In this document: piece after piece, positions 1 to 7,809 of the stretch | Layout: each line of letters starts with the position of its first letter | How positions within the stretch are numbered: position 1 is the first letter of the stretch | Made by a program: the position numbers and the translations under genes | Source of the DNA: Anaerolineales bacterium | GTDB taxonomy: Bacteria; Chloroflexota; Anaerolineae; Anaerolineales; Villigracilaceae | Length of the DNA: 32,514 nucleotides | Direction of reading: 5' to 3' | Assembly (NCBI GenBank): GCA_020060235.1 | Contig: JAGVAO010000144.1 | Coordinates: forward strand, 1 to 32,514 | The notes under the pieces: generated by a model | The model's input: the letters and a program-made list of their open reading frames with translations, nothing else | The model's database searches: none | Told to the model about the DNA's origin: nothing

Positions 1-707
1 CCGGGGCCTTCCTCGTAGGTCAGGTCGAACGGCAGGCCGCGCAGGAAGTCACGGAAACTGAGATTGCTCTCATAGAGAAAATCTTCGGTGCCGCAGCACT
101 GGTACAGGCGCGGCTTTTCGGGGGCGTTGGCGGCCTGGCGGGCCAGGGTGCGCAGGTCTTCGGGGCCGTCGGCTACTTTTTTCAGGTCTGGGCCGAAGAT
201 GTTGCGCATCTGGGCCAGCCATTCTTCGTCCCGGTCGGGGCCTTCTTCATTGACGGCATAGCGAATTTCGACCGCGCCCGAAAGGCTGGCGGCAGCGGCG
301 AAACGTTCGGGGTGCGCCAGCGCCATCTTGAACGCGCCGTATCCGCCCATTGAAAGCCCGGCCACGAAATTATCGGCGCGCTCTGCCGAGAGCGGGAAGA
401 TGCTGCGCGCCAGGGCCGGCACTTCCTCGCTGACAAACGTCCAGTAGCGATGTCCATGTGCCATGTCGGTATAAAAACTGCGATGCACATTCGGCATGAT
501 TACGGCCATGTTCAGCCCCTCGACGTAGCGCTCAATGGATGTCCAACGCTGCCAGGCGGTGTGGTCGTCGGAATGTCCGTGCAACAGGTACAAGGTGCGG
601 AAGGGCGGCTTGAGCGGCTGATTGGGGCCGGGCTGGGGCAGGATAACGCCCATTGTCGTGCGCATGCCCAGGGCTTCGGAGAAAAAGTTGATTTCGCTGA
701 GTATCAT
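1..707 (-). CDS. esterase family protein (Esterase D/tributyrin esterase-like), 3' end cut by window edge
   Basis: An alpha/beta hydrolase of the putative-esterase (PF00756) type; the first 235 residues are present. The oxyanion region LYLLHGHSDD is at about 39-48. The nucleophile elbow GLSMGGYGA places the catalytic serine near residue 119. GTEDFLY near 206-212 supplies the likely acid Asp; the catalytic His should lie beyond the window edge. There is no signal peptide, so it is probably cytoplasmic. The ATG at 707 is preceded by AGAGAGGA at good spacing. It starts 22 bases after the ABC-F stop and is probably co-transcribed with it. Relatives hydrolyse short acyl esters or S-formylglutathione; the substrate here cannot be told. 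Confidence 0.88.
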   Translation of the reverse strand, partial: MILSEINFFSEALGMRTTMGVILPQPGPNQPLKPPFRTLYLLHGHSDDHTAWQRWTSIERYVEGLNMAVIMPNVHRSFYTDMAHGHRYWTFVSEEVPALARSIFPLSAERADNFVAGLSMGGYGAFKMALAHPERFAAAASLSGAVEIRYAVNEEGPDRDEEWLAQMRNIFGPDLKKVADGPEDLRTLARQAANAPEKPRLYQCCGTEDFLYESNLSFRDFLRGLPFDLTYEEGP

Positions 708-729
708 GGTGTCCTCTCTACGTCCAATT

Positions 730-2352
730 TTACACCTGCCTTGCCAAATAATCGCTATACCCGCCCAGATGCCCGACCAGTTGGCCGTCTTCGATGGTCA
801 GGATGCGGTCAACGGTGCGGTCGAGGAAGTAGCGGTCATGCGAGATGACCAGCACCGTGCCGACAAAGTCTGCCAGGGCGTTTTCGAGCACTTCGGCGGA
901 AGCAATGTCGAGGTTGTTGGTTGGCTCGTCGAGCAGCAGGAAGTTCGCGCCCGAAAGCACCAGCAGCGCCAGTTGCAGGCGGCTGCGCTCGCCGCCGGAG
1001 AGTTCGCCGATTTTCTGCTGGCATTGCTGGTAGGTAAAGGTGTAGCCCAACAGGAAGGATACCGCCCGCGATTCGCTCATGTTGCCGCCATATCGCACGG
1101 CGTCGAGCACCGTCTGGTTGAAGTCGAGGGTTTCATGCTCTTGAGCGTAATAGCCGACCTTAACGCTCGGCCCGATGAGAATTTCGCCAACATCAGGCAT
1201 TTCCTTGCCGAGAATCAGGCGCAGCAAAACCGACTTTCCCGACCCATTGGGGCCAATCAGCCCGACCCGTTCGCCGTGCCAGAGCGTTTCGTTGACTCCG
1301 TCCAGGATGCGGCGCGGGCCGAAGGCTTTTTGCAAATCGACCAGTTCGAGCACCTTGTTCGAGCCGCGCCAGCCGCTCAGCGCAAGTTCCATGCGTTTGC
1401 GGTCGAGATTCGGGCGGTCAAGTTGCTCGACTTTTTCAAGCCGGGTTTGCATGGAGCGCACACGGCTGGCGAATTTGTCGCTGACCTGCACCCAGACCTG
1501 GTAGCGCTTGAGGGCCATTTCCATGCGCCGAATGGCGCGCTGCTGGATTTGGAAGAGTTCCTCCTGGCGGGCGAGACGCTGCTCTTTGTCGATAATGTAA
1601 TCGGTGTAGTTGCCAGGGAAGGTGGTCAGTTTTTCGTCTTCGATTTCGGCGATGTGGGTCACAACGGCGTCCAGCAGGTAGCGGTCGTGCGAAACAAGCA
1701 CCACTGCGCCGGGGTACTCACGGATGAGTTTTTCAAGGTAGGCTTTGCCGGGCAGGTCGAGGTGGTTGTCGGGTTCGTCAAGTAAGAGGACAGAGGGTGA
1801 TAGCAGCAGCAAACGTGCCAATCCGACCAGTTTTTTCTGTCCGCCAGAGAGCACGGACAGGGGTTTTTCGAGGTCGCCTTCGGGGAGACCGAGGCCGAGA
1901 AGCAGGTCGCGGACACGGGCCGGGTAGCCATCGCCGCCGAGGCTGGCGTATTCTTCGAGCAGCTTTTCGTGCATGGCGAGAGTCCGCTCCAGCGTGACGG
2001 GATTCTCGTAAACGGCGGGCAGGCCGAGGCGGGATTCGACGTCCTCCAGTTCGGCGAGAACCTGCCACAGACGTGGATTTCCCTCCAGCGCGGACTGGAG
2101 CGCGGTCTGCGACATGTCCAACTCCGGCTGTTGGGGCAGGTAGCCGACGCTGACGCCGCGCAAACGGATGACGTTGCCGCCGGGTTCGGGGCCGTGTTCG
2201 CTGATGATAAGTTTGAGCAGCGAGGATTTGCCCGCGCCGTTGGGGCCAATCAGGCCGATGCGCTGGTCATGCTGGATTTCCCAGTTGAGGCTGCGAAAGA
2301 TGGCTTTTGCGCCAAGGATGAGGGTGGCGTTGGAGATGGAGATTTGAATCAT
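730..2352 (-). CDS. ABC-F family ATPase (first of two in the window)
   Basis: A 540-residue soluble protein with two ABC domains and no membrane segment, as in ABC-F translation factors that act on the ribosomal E site. Domain 1: Walker A GPNGAGKS (36-43), signature LSGGQ (168-172), Walker B DEPDNHLD (192-199). A charged linker follows (about 235-320). Domain 2: GPNGSGKS (367-374), LSGGE (451-455), DEPTNNLD (475-482), SHDRYF. The first Walker B has Asp where DEPTNHLD is usual. The ATG at 2352 was chosen over a longer frame because AAGGAA lies just upstream and homology begins there. Upstream come a terminator hairpin and a short ORF, suggesting attenuation; the esterase follows. Whether it gives antibiotic resistance or is housekeeping cannot be decided from sequence. 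Confidence 0.93.
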   Translation of the reverse strand: MIQISISNATLILGAKAIFRSLNWEIQHDQRIGLIGPNGAGKSSLLKLIISEHGPEPGGNVIRLRGVSVGYLPQQPELDMSQTALQSALEGNPRLWQVLAELEDVESRLGLPAVYENPVTLERTLAMHEKLLEEYASLGGDGYPARVRDLLLGLGLPEGDLEKPLSVLSGGQKKLVGLARLLLLSPSVLLLDEPDNHLDLPGKAYLEKLIREYPGAVVLVSHDRYLLDAVVTHIAEIEDEKLTTFPGNYTDYIIDKEQRLARQEELFQIQQRAIRRMEMALKRYQVWVQVSDKFASRVRSMQTRLEKVEQLDRPNLDRKRMELALSGWRGSNKVLELVDLQKAFGPRRILDGVNETLWHGERVGLIGPNGSGKSVLLRLILGKEMPDVGEILIGPSVKVGYYAQEHETLDFNQTVLDAVRYGGNMSESRAVSFLLGYTFTYQQCQQKIGELSGGERSRLQLALLVLSGANFLLLDEPTNNLDIASAEVLENALADFVGTVLVISHDRYFLDRTVDRILTIEDGQLVGHLGGYSDYLARQV

Positions 2353-2375
2353 GGTGGTTCCTTGTGTAAATGATG

Positions 2376-2435
2376 GTAAGGGCGACCCGCCAGGGTCAAC
2401 AAGTGGTCTGGCAGATCTTGAAGGGTCGCCCCTAC
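2376..2435. repeat. REP-like inverted repeat (GTAGGGGCGACCC family)
   Basis: Arms at 2376-2388 and 2423-2435 are near-complementary 13-mers with one interior mismatch. The right arm and its flank (2423-2436) are identical over 14 bases to 12168-12181, which lies in another inverted repeat. It sits between the attenuator-like terminator and the ABC-F start, so it would lie in the ABC-F mRNA leader. Confidence 0.6.
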
Positions 2436-2471
2436 AAACAAAAACGCGCCGCAGGGGGTACCTGCGGCGCG
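2435..2471 (-). terminator. intrinsic terminator in the ABC-F leader (candidate attenuator)
   Basis: A perfect 11-bp GC-rich stem (2445-2455 with 2461-2471) with a 5-base loop, followed on the minus strand by TTTTTGTTTG. It lies between a short ORF (2499-2600) and the ABC-F start at 2352, in the same direction. It would stop transcripts from the promoter at 2610-2637 before they reach the ABC-F gene unless antitermination occurs. It could also end read-through from the DinB gene. Confidence 0.85.
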
Positions 2472-2498
2472 GGGAATACAATCGGGGTGACTTTTGGG

Positions 2499-2600
2499 TC
2501 AATCTTTCCGGGCAACAGGCGCGATTCGAGGAAGCCCCGTGAAAGTAAAGCCACGAAAAGCTGCAAAAATGGGTTGCGCAAGGCGGAAAGCGTACATCAT
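2499..2600 (-). CDS. putative 33-residue leader peptide upstream of ABC-F gene
   Basis: An ATG at 2600 (or the adjacent ATG at 2597) opens a 33-codon frame ending in TGA at 2499. The peptide begins MMYAFRLAQP and ends PRIAPVARKD; it is basic and aromatic-rich. There is no Shine-Dalgarno. The start lies only 9 bases after a TATAAT box, so the mRNA would start almost at the ATG (leaderless). The stop is 27 bases before the terminator stem. CGCGCC at 2518-2523, inside the ORF, could pair with the GGCGCG of the terminator's 3' arm as an antiterminator. Translation is inferred from layout; a chance ORF is possible. Confidence 0.45.
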   Translation of the reverse strand: MMYAFRLAQPIFAAFRGFTFTGLPRIAPVARKD

Positions 2601-2609
2601 AGCGGCGAG

Positions 2610-2637
2610 ATTATATCACGTCTTCTTCCTGCGGCAA
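2610..2637 (-). promoter_or_regulatory. promoter of ABC-F leader transcript
   Basis: The -35 TTGCCG (2637-2632), a 16-base spacer and a perfect -10 TATAAT (2615-2610), immediately after the DinB stop codon. The predicted start is about 2600-2603, at the ATG of the leader ORF. Confidence 0.7.
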
Positions 2638-2641
2638 GAAA

Positions 2642-3127
2642 TCAGGAAGCGAATTTCCAGGCTTCGTAATTGGCCTCTATCTGGGCGACGTGGCCTGGGA
2701 TGTGACCGGCGTAGATTTCGAGCCATTTATCGAAGGAATAGGGCTTCTCGTATTCGGGATGCAAGACGGTATTGTCAAAGACTTCATCGGGCAGGGTTTT
2801 CAGCCATTTGTAGGTTGTCAGGCGGGCATATTTGGTCATTTGCAAGGCATCGTCAACATCCTGGTCATGATAATTTAGCGCAACAGCCCATTTATCCTGG
2901 TCGTAGGCCATGACAGGGCGGCCCGGTTCGGCGGCCAGCAATCGCGCCCGCAAGGCGCTGTTGGTTTCGCTGTCGGCCAGGTGGACGATGACTTCATGAA
3001 TGCTCCACTCGTTTGGGGCGGGCTTGAACTTCCAGGCTTCGCGCGGAATGGTGATTAACGCTTCCATGAGCATTTCAAAGCCCTGCCCGTACAATTCGAT
3101 TTTTGCCTTGCGTTCTTCTCGGTTCAT
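2642..3127 (-). CDS. DinB superfamily protein
   Basis: A 161-residue four-helix-bundle protein of the DinB/DinB_2 type. These are metal-binding proteins related to the mycothiol- and bacillithiol-dependent transferases; many have no known reaction. The likely metal triad is His49 (SIHEVIVHL) with His142 and His146 (GHIPGHVAQI). PNEWSIHEV is typical of the helix-2 entry. The ATG at 3127 follows AAAGGATGG. It lies 54 bases after the thiolase stop in the same direction and is probably co-transcribed. It ends right before the promoter of the ABC-F leader. No substrate can be proposed. Confidence 0.85.
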   Translation of the reverse strand: MNREERKAKIELYGQGFEMLMEALITIPREAWKFKPAPNEWSIHEVIVHLADSETNSALRARLLAAEPGRPVMAYDQDKWAVALNYHDQDVDDALQMTKYARLTTYKWLKTLPDEVFDNTVLHPEYEKPYSFDKWLEIYAGHIPGHVAQIEANYEAWKFAS

Positions 3128-3181
3128 GCGGTTCCATCCTTTCTGGTAAAAGCGAATCGGGAGAATAATGTTTCCTGCAAC

Positions 3182-4384
3182 TTACTCGACTTCGATTGCC
3201 ATTGCGACAGCCTCGCCGCCGCCCAGACACAGGCTGGCAAGGCCGCGTTTCAATCCGCGGTCTTTGAGCGCATAAATCAGGGTCGCCAGGATGCGCGCGC
3301 CGGATGCGCCAATGGGGTGGCCAAGCGAAATACCGCCACCATGCACGTTGACTTTGGCCCAATCCCAACCCTGGTCGGCCAGTTCGTAACCGTTGGCGAG
3401 TACCTGGGCGGCAAAGGCTTCGTTGAGTTCGATTAAGTCCAGGTCGGCAAACGTCCAACCGGCCCTGGCAAGCACTTTTGGCATGGCTTTGGCGGGGGCG
3501 GCAAAGAGCCACTTCGATTCGAGCGCAGCCTGCCCGTAGGCCACAATCCGAGCCAGGGGTTTCAATCCGCGCGATTCGGCATAGGCGCGGCTGGCAACCA
3601 CAATCGCCGCCGCCCCGTCGTTGAGTGTGGAGGCGTTTCCCGCCGTCACACGGCCATCGGGGCGGAAGGCCGGTTTGAGCCGGGCCAACGCTTCGAGCGA
3701 AGCGTCACGGCGCGGGCCTTCGTCTGTATCGAAAAGGGTTACATCGCCCTTGCGTCCGTGCAACTCGACCGGCACAATTTCGGCCTTGAACTTGCCCGCA
3801 TCCTGCGCGGCAATCGCCTTTTGTTGACTCTCGAGGGCAAACCTGTCCATCGCCTCGCGGGTGACTTCATATTCTTCGGCAATAAAATCAGCTGAATTCC
3901 CCATCCCCCAGTTTTCAAACGGGTCCCACAAGCCATCGTGCAGCAGGGCGTCGGTCAGTTGGGTATGCCCGTAACGCAATTCGCCGCCCCGCCCGTTAAC
4001 CAGGTAGGGCGCGCGCGACATGGATTCAAACCCACCGGCGACAAACAAACTCCCATCCCCCGCGCGGACAGCCTGGGCGGCGAACATGGCCGCCTTCAGT
4101 CCCGACCCGCAAACCTTGTTCAGCGTGGTCGCGCTGACGCTGGCGGGCAATCCGGCAAAAATGGCCGCCTGACGAGCCGGGGCCTGTCCCTCCCCCGCCT
4201 GGACGACATTGCCAAGCAAAACTTCGTCAATCTCTTCCAGGTTTTCCACCCCGGCACGCTCAACCGCCGCCTTGACGGCAATCGCGCCCAATTTCGTAGC
4301 CGGGATGGCGCTCAATGCGCCCTGGAAACGTCCAATCGGGGTACGCACAGCGGAAAGGAGTACCGCTTCGGTCTCTTTTGGCAT
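3182..4384 (-). CDS. acetyl-CoA C-acetyltransferase (thiolase)
   Basis: A 400-residue thiolase, typical in length, that condenses two acetyl-CoA to acetoacetyl-CoA or cleaves 3-ketoacyl-CoA. The acyl-accepting Cys92 is in [16 protein letters not shown], the His-containing [17 protein letters not shown] and the C-terminal CLGGGEAVA, with the general-base Cys, are all intact. It is cytoplasmic. The start ATG at 4384 has TAGGAG upstream. It heads a minus-strand unit with the DinB gene. No other beta-oxidation or polyhydroxyalkanoate genes lie nearby, so the direction of the reaction (biosynthetic or degradative) is unresolved. Confidence 0.95.
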   Translation of the reverse strand: MPKETEAVLLSAVRTPIGRFQGALSAIPATKLGAIAVKAAVERAGVENLEEIDEVLLGNVVQAGEGQAPARQAAIFAGLPASVSATTLNKVCGSGLKAAMFAAQAVRAGDGSLFVAGGFESMSRAPYLVNGRGGELRYGHTQLTDALLHDGLWDPFENWGMGNSADFIAEEYEVTREAMDRFALESQQKAIAAQDAGKFKAEIVPVELHGRKGDVTLFDTDEGPRRDASLEALARLKPAFRPDGRVTAGNASTLNDGAAAIVVASRAYAESRGLKPLARIVAYGQAALESKWLFAAPAKAMPKVLARAGWTFADLDLIELNEAFAAQVLANGYELADQGWDWAKVNVHGGGISLGHPIGASGARILATLIYALKDRGLKRGLASLCLGGGEAVAMAIEVE

Positions 4385-4418
4385 GTCTGCTCCTATTTGG
4401 TTTTCTTTGGCATGGGAT

Positions 4419-4424
4419 ATTATA
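4419..4424 (-). promoter_or_regulatory. -10 box for thiolase transcription unit
   Basis: TATAAT on the minus strand, 35 bases before the thiolase ATG, in the divergent gap with aroQ. No strong -35 was found. On the plus strand, TTGGTT (4397-4402) with TATAAC (4421-4426) at 18 bases could serve aroQ. Confidence 0.5.
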
Positions 4425-4454
4425 ACCCGTCAGGGATGTGATAAGATTTATTGC

Positions 4455-4892
4455 ATGAAATCAATCCTGCTTTTACACGGCCCCAACCTGAACCTGCTCG
4501 GCACGCGCGAACCGGCTGTTTACGGCAGCCTGACCCTTGACGAAATCAATGTCCGTATTCAAACCGCGGGCAAAGAAGCCGGTCTTGAAGTGCGCTGCCT
4601 GCAAAGCAATCACGAAGGCGCGTTGATTGACGCCCTGCACGATGCGCGCAATTGGGCAGACGGGGTAATCTTCAACCCAGGCGGGTATACCCACACATCA
4701 GTGGCACTGCGCGATGCCATTTCGGCAATCGGCATCCCGGTTGTCGAAGTGCATCTCTCGAATGTCTATGCGCGGGAGGAGTTTCGGCATACCTCGCTGA
4801 TTTCGGCGGTCTGCAAAGGCAAAATCAGCGGGTTTGGGTGGCACTCTTACTGGCTCGGCCTGATGGCGCTTAAAGAGATTCTGGGCGATTAA
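4455..4892 (+). CDS. aroQ: type II 3-dehydroquinate dehydratase
   Basis: A 145-residue enzyme, full length for the family. It dehydrates 3-dehydroquinate to 3-dehydroshikimate in the shikimate pathway and acts as a dodecamer in the cytoplasm. [12 protein letters not shown] (9-20) precedes catalytic Tyr23 on the mobile loop. NPGGYTHTS (74-82), His100 in EVHLSN and RHTS (111-114) are the conserved substrate-binding and catalytic segments. The start ATG at 4455 is fixed by the conserved N-terminus. There is no clear ribosome binding site, and TAAGAT lies 7 bases before the ATG, so it may be leaderless. No other aro gene is adjacent. Its 3' end overlaps the converging gene by 23 bases. Confidence 0.96.
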   Translation: MKSILLLHGPNLNLLGTREPAVYGSLTLDEINVRIQTAGKEAGLEVRCLQSNHEGALIDALHDARNWADGVIFNPGGYTHTSVALRDAISAIGIPVVEVHLSNVYAREEFRHTSLISAVCKGKISGFGWHSYWLGLMALKEILGD

Positions 4893-6138
4893 AGCCGCGC
4901 AAAATTTCAAGAAACTCGGAGCGGGTGCGCGCTATCGAATCGTCCCCCTGCCGGTGGGATTTCTCCAGCCCGGCCTTCATACCCTGCTCGAAGCACGTTT
5001 GCACCGTTTCGGCAAGTTTCTCCACATCCAGTTCTTCCACCGGAAGCAGTACCGGCCAACCCAGCGCTTTTGCCTGGGCTGTTACTTTTCCGCCCCCGGC
5101 TATCGAATCGACCGCCACCACCGGCACGGAGTTTTTGAGTCCGAGCACCAGGCCATGCAAGCGATTGGTAATCAGCACATCCACTTTGCGCAGCAGGCTT
5201 TCGAACTCCGCGCCGGTGCGTAAGCCGACCTTGTTGTTCTTGATAACCGTATCCAGCCAGACAGGGGCCACATGGGCGGTCTTCAGGTATTCTTCAAAAA
5301 CCTGCCTGACGTATAAATGCCGCTGACGGCTGCCGTAGGCCGTCTGGCGCTCGACCATCAAAACACCAACCACAGGCACGGTCTCCACTGTTTTACCAAA
5401 GGCAATATCGGCGCGGATTTCATTCGGGTTGTCGCGCGCCAGCAGGATGTCGAATCCGGCCTGGTCGGCGTGCGAGGTTGTCAGGTTAAGGCCGATTTTC
5501 AGGCAGTGGTCGTATCGCCGCAGCAACATGGACGGGATGGCTTTTTCAGGATACCAGGGACCGCAGACAAAAATGAAAATGCCATAATCTGCCGGGTCGG
5601 CGTCCTCCAGCCGAATCCCCTCGACACCATCTTCCAGGTTGGTGGCAACGTCAAACGGAATTCCGGCCTCGGCCAGCCACTCGCAGGCCATTTCCTGTGC
5701 CTCAATGTCGCCAAACGTCCCTCCGCCGCCGGGAACGCTGAAATGCCCGCTGACCAGCGCCCGAACAGGCCGCACAACGGGGGTGTCCACCGGGGCAGCT
5801 ACCAACCGGCGATAATGAAACTGAAACCAACGCATGGATAATTCTTTGCGCACAAACTCAAACAGCCTCGAACGGCTAAGCAGACGCAAGTCGAAGCGTA
5901 ATTGCGAAAAAGCGGAAACGCGATACGTCGCCTCGACCCGCACTTCGATATCCGACCCATCCTGACTGATATTCTTTTCGATGGAGATTAATTCCAGCAG
6001 GCGCAACCCGAGCGAATCGGCCACCTTTTTGGCGTTGGCCTCAGCCTTGCTGGCGGCCTTTTCAACGGCAATTGTCTCACGCCCCGGTTTTTCACGACAT
6101 GCGGCCACCACACAGATGGTTTCTGTTTGTCTGGTCAA
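4870..6138 (-). CDS. polysaccharide pyruvyl transferase family protein with extra N-terminal domain
   Basis: 422 residues with a TTG start at 6138, chosen because AAGGGA lies 9 bases upstream; an earlier TTG at 6186 lacks one. The C-terminal region resembles the polysaccharide pyruvyl transferase family (PF04230), which adds pyruvate ketals from PEP to cell-surface glycans, or CsaB. Signs are [15 protein letters not shown], the backbone of an N-terminal Rossmann half, and [21 protein letters not shown] near the C-terminus. The first ~130 residues are extra: a small mixed helix/strand region ([20 protein letters not shown] onward) I cannot assign. There is no signal peptide. Family membership is moderately sure; the acceptor glycan is unknown. 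Confidence 0.75.
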   Translation of the reverse strand: MTRQTETICVVAACREKPGRETIAVEKAASKAEANAKKVADSLGLRLLELISIEKNISQDGSDIEVRVEATYRVSAFSQLRFDLRLLSRSRLFEFVRKELSMRWFQFHYRRLVAAPVDTPVVRPVRALVSGHFSVPGGGGTFGDIEAQEMACEWLAEAGIPFDVATNLEDGVEGIRLEDADPADYGIFIFVCGPWYPEKAIPSMLLRRYDHCLKIGLNLTTSHADQAGFDILLARDNPNEIRADIAFGKTVETVPVVGVLMVERQTAYGSRQRHLYVRQVFEEYLKTAHVAPVWLDTVIKNNKVGLRTGAEFESLLRKVDVLITNRLHGLVLGLKNSVPVVAVDSIAGGGKVTAQAKALGWPVLLPVEELDVEKLAETVQTCFEQGMKAGLEKSHRQGDDSIARTRSEFLEILRGFNRPESL

Positions 6139-6215
6139 GAAAGGGGTTCCCTTCAAAAATTTCTGAGATAAAAACAGTCTGTACAAAGGCCTATTTTACC
6201 CGTTCTGTCGCATTT

Positions 6216-6245
6216 TTCACGATAACCTTAAAATTAAGATAAAAT
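6216..6245 (+). promoter_or_regulatory. promoter for the 7TM/PAS sensor gene
   Basis: TTCACG (6216-6221), an 18-base spacer and TAAAAT (6240-6245), followed by only 6 bases before the ATG at 6252. This layout predicts a leaderless mRNA. There is no Shine-Dalgarno. Confidence 0.55.
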
Positions 6246-6251
6246 AATCGT

Positions 6252-7661
6252 ATGAGCCTTGCGTTGAACTCCTTCTCGATAGCCTTGTTCGTTGCCGCCA
6301 TCCTCTCAGCAACGGTTGCGCTCGTTTCCTACTATCGCCGCAAGGTATACGGGGCCAAAACCTTGTTCCTTCTTTTCACCGGGCTGACAATTTGGTCAAT
6401 CGCCTATGGGATAGAAACCTTGAGCCCCGACCTGGAATGGCATAAATTCTGGACATATGTCCAATTCATCCCCATTCCATACACAGCGGTCCTCTGGCTG
6501 ATATTCGCCATTCAATATACCCAACAACAGAAAACTCCAAGCCATAAAGTTCTGGCCCTTCTTTTCATCATTCCGACCCTGACGGTGGTAATGGCGTGGA
6601 CCAACGACCTGCATTCCCTGATGTGGGCCTCCATGCAAATGACCACTCTTAACAACGTAGCCTTGCTTCAAGTAGAGTTTGGGGATTACTTTAGATTCCA
6701 CACCATCTATTCTTACGCTGCGGTTTTTGGCGGGGTCTTTCTGTTCCTGCGTTACGCCATTGTCAACGGGCGGGCGTATCGTGAGCAAGCCATGACCATG
6801 CTGGCAACTGTGATTGTCTTCATTATTGGGAACGGACTTTACATCCTCGACCTGTTGCCCTTCAAAGGGCTTGACATTACCCCGTTCAGTTTTACCATCT
6901 CCAGCATCATCCTCTCTTACGGCCTGTTCCGTTATCACGTGCTCGACCTGATGCCGATTGCCAACGAAATCATCCTGCAAAACATCGGCGACGGTGTGCT
7001 GGTGGTTGACAGTGAAAAACGTATCGTCTTCATCAATCCGGCTTTCGAGCACATCGCCGGATTGCTGCCCGAAACCTCCATCGGCGCACCAGTCGAAGAA
7101 GTTTTCTTCAACTGGCCCAACATCTTTGAAATGCCTGAAGAAAACAAAGAGATTGAAACCAAAATTAATTTTGGCGACGACGAACATTACCTGCAAGTTG
7201 AAATTTCCCCAATCCGGCACCGCGACATCCTGCAAGGCTGCATTTATGTCATTCACGACATCACTGAGCGCGCCACTCATGAAGAAAAAATGCGCCTCTT
7301 CATGGAAAGTCGCGACAAAATCCATGAAAACTTTGTCTTCCTGGCCCTCGACAATACAAACAGCACCATCCTGGATGTCAATAGCGCCTTCACCCTGGCG
7401 ACCGGCTTCGCGCCCGAAGAAGCCATCGGCAAGAGCATCATCTCGCTCAACCTGATAAGCGTCGAAACCCGCGCCCTGCTCAACCGCCTGCTACGCACCT
7501 CGCCCGGCATTTTCGACATGCCCATCAGCGTGCGGAGCAAAAAAAGGCAGGAACAGGAATGGACTATCTCCATCACCAACCTGAGCATTGCCGAAACATC
7601 CTTCAAAGTTTGGGTTGCAAAACCCAACTCGCAGGATATTCCCACCCGGCACAGAATATGA
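6252..7661 (+). CDS. 7TM sensor with two PAS domains and no output domain
   Basis: 469 residues. Seven hydrophobic segments (about 6-26, 37-54, 69-87, 100-117, 150-167, 181-199, 208-226) match the histidine-kinase N-terminal 7TM region (PF16927-like). PAS 1 follows (about 240-350, starting ILQNIGDGVLVVDSEKRIVF), then a second PAS-like domain (about 355-460, with LATGFAPEEAIGKSI). No HisKA, HATPase, GGDEF or EAL motif follows and the frame ends cleanly in TGA. The protein is therefore a membrane sensor lacking its own catalytic output, or a truncated kinase. The next gene is an unrelated ABC-F, so no partner is evident locally. Confidence 0.8.
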   Translation: MSLALNSFSIALFVAAILSATVALVSYYRRKVYGAKTLFLLFTGLTIWSIAYGIETLSPDLEWHKFWTYVQFIPIPYTAVLWLIFAIQYTQQQKTPSHKVLALLFIIPTLTVVMAWTNDLHSLMWASMQMTTLNNVALLQVEFGDYFRFHTIYSYAAVFGGVFLFLRYAIVNGRAYREQAMTMLATVIVFIIGNGLYILDLLPFKGLDITPFSFTISSIILSYGLFRYHVLDLMPIANEIILQNIGDGVLVVDSEKRIVFINPAFEHIAGLLPETSIGAPVEEVFFNWPNIFEMPEENKEIETKINFGDDEHYLQVEISPIRHRDILQGCIYVIHDITERATHEEKMRLFMESRDKIHENFVFLALDNTNSTILDVNSAFTLATGFAPEEAIGKSIISLNLISVETRALLNRLLRTSPGIFDMPISVRSKKRQEQEWTISITNLSIAETSFKVWVAKPNSQDIPTRHRI

Positions 7662-7667
7662 TATAGT
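7639..7667 (+). promoter_or_regulatory. promoter of second ABC-F leader
   Basis: TTCCCA (7639-7644), a 17-base spacer and TATAGT (7662-7667), overlapping the end of the sensor gene. The predicted start near 7674 gives a leader of about 135 bases before the ABC-F ATG. Confidence 0.55.
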
Positions 7668-7699
7668 TACGCCTGCCTCTAAGATTCAGGAGTAAACGA

Positions 7700-7720
7700 A
7701 TGACGACAGAGAACATCTAA
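7700..7720 (+). CDS. putative 6-residue leader peptide (MTTENI)
   Basis: ATG at 7700 with CAGGAG (7687-7692) at a 7-base spacing, six codons, then TAA at 7718-7720. It lies between the promoter at 7639-7667 and the terminator at 7766-7795. The good Shine-Dalgarno supports real translation despite the tiny size. Its likely role, if any, is to let ribosome occupancy control the downstream terminator. Confidence 0.45.
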   Translation: MTTENI

Positions 7721-7765
7721 GAAAACACGTTTTTTCAGGGTACGGGCCCGCCAAATGACGTTTGG

Positions 7766-7795
7766 CCGGGGGCGTTTGCCCTCGGTTTTTGTTTT
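7766..7795 (+). terminator. intrinsic terminator in leader of second ABC-F gene (candidate attenuator)
   Basis: An 8-bp GC-rich stem with one G-U pair (7766-7773 with 7778-7785), a GTTT loop, then TTTTTGTTTT. A preceding hairpin (GCCAAA 7750-7755 with TTTGGC 7761-7766) shares a base with the terminator stem and could compete with it. The ABC-F start codon is only 14 bases beyond, so read-through is needed for expression from the promoter at 7639. Confidence 0.8.
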
Positions 7796-7809
7796 CTTAC
7801 GAGGTTCTC

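Noticed and set aside
622-1785. 387-codon plus-strand frame opposite the first ABC-F gene
   Set aside because: Complement of Walker and signature motifs; no independent coding evidence.
2435-2603. Independent small RNA ending at the 2435-2471 terminator
   Set aside because: Possible, and CTTTCCG/CGGAAAG could close a fold, but no known RNA family was recognised and the downstream ABC-F on the same strand makes an attenuator leader the simpler reading.
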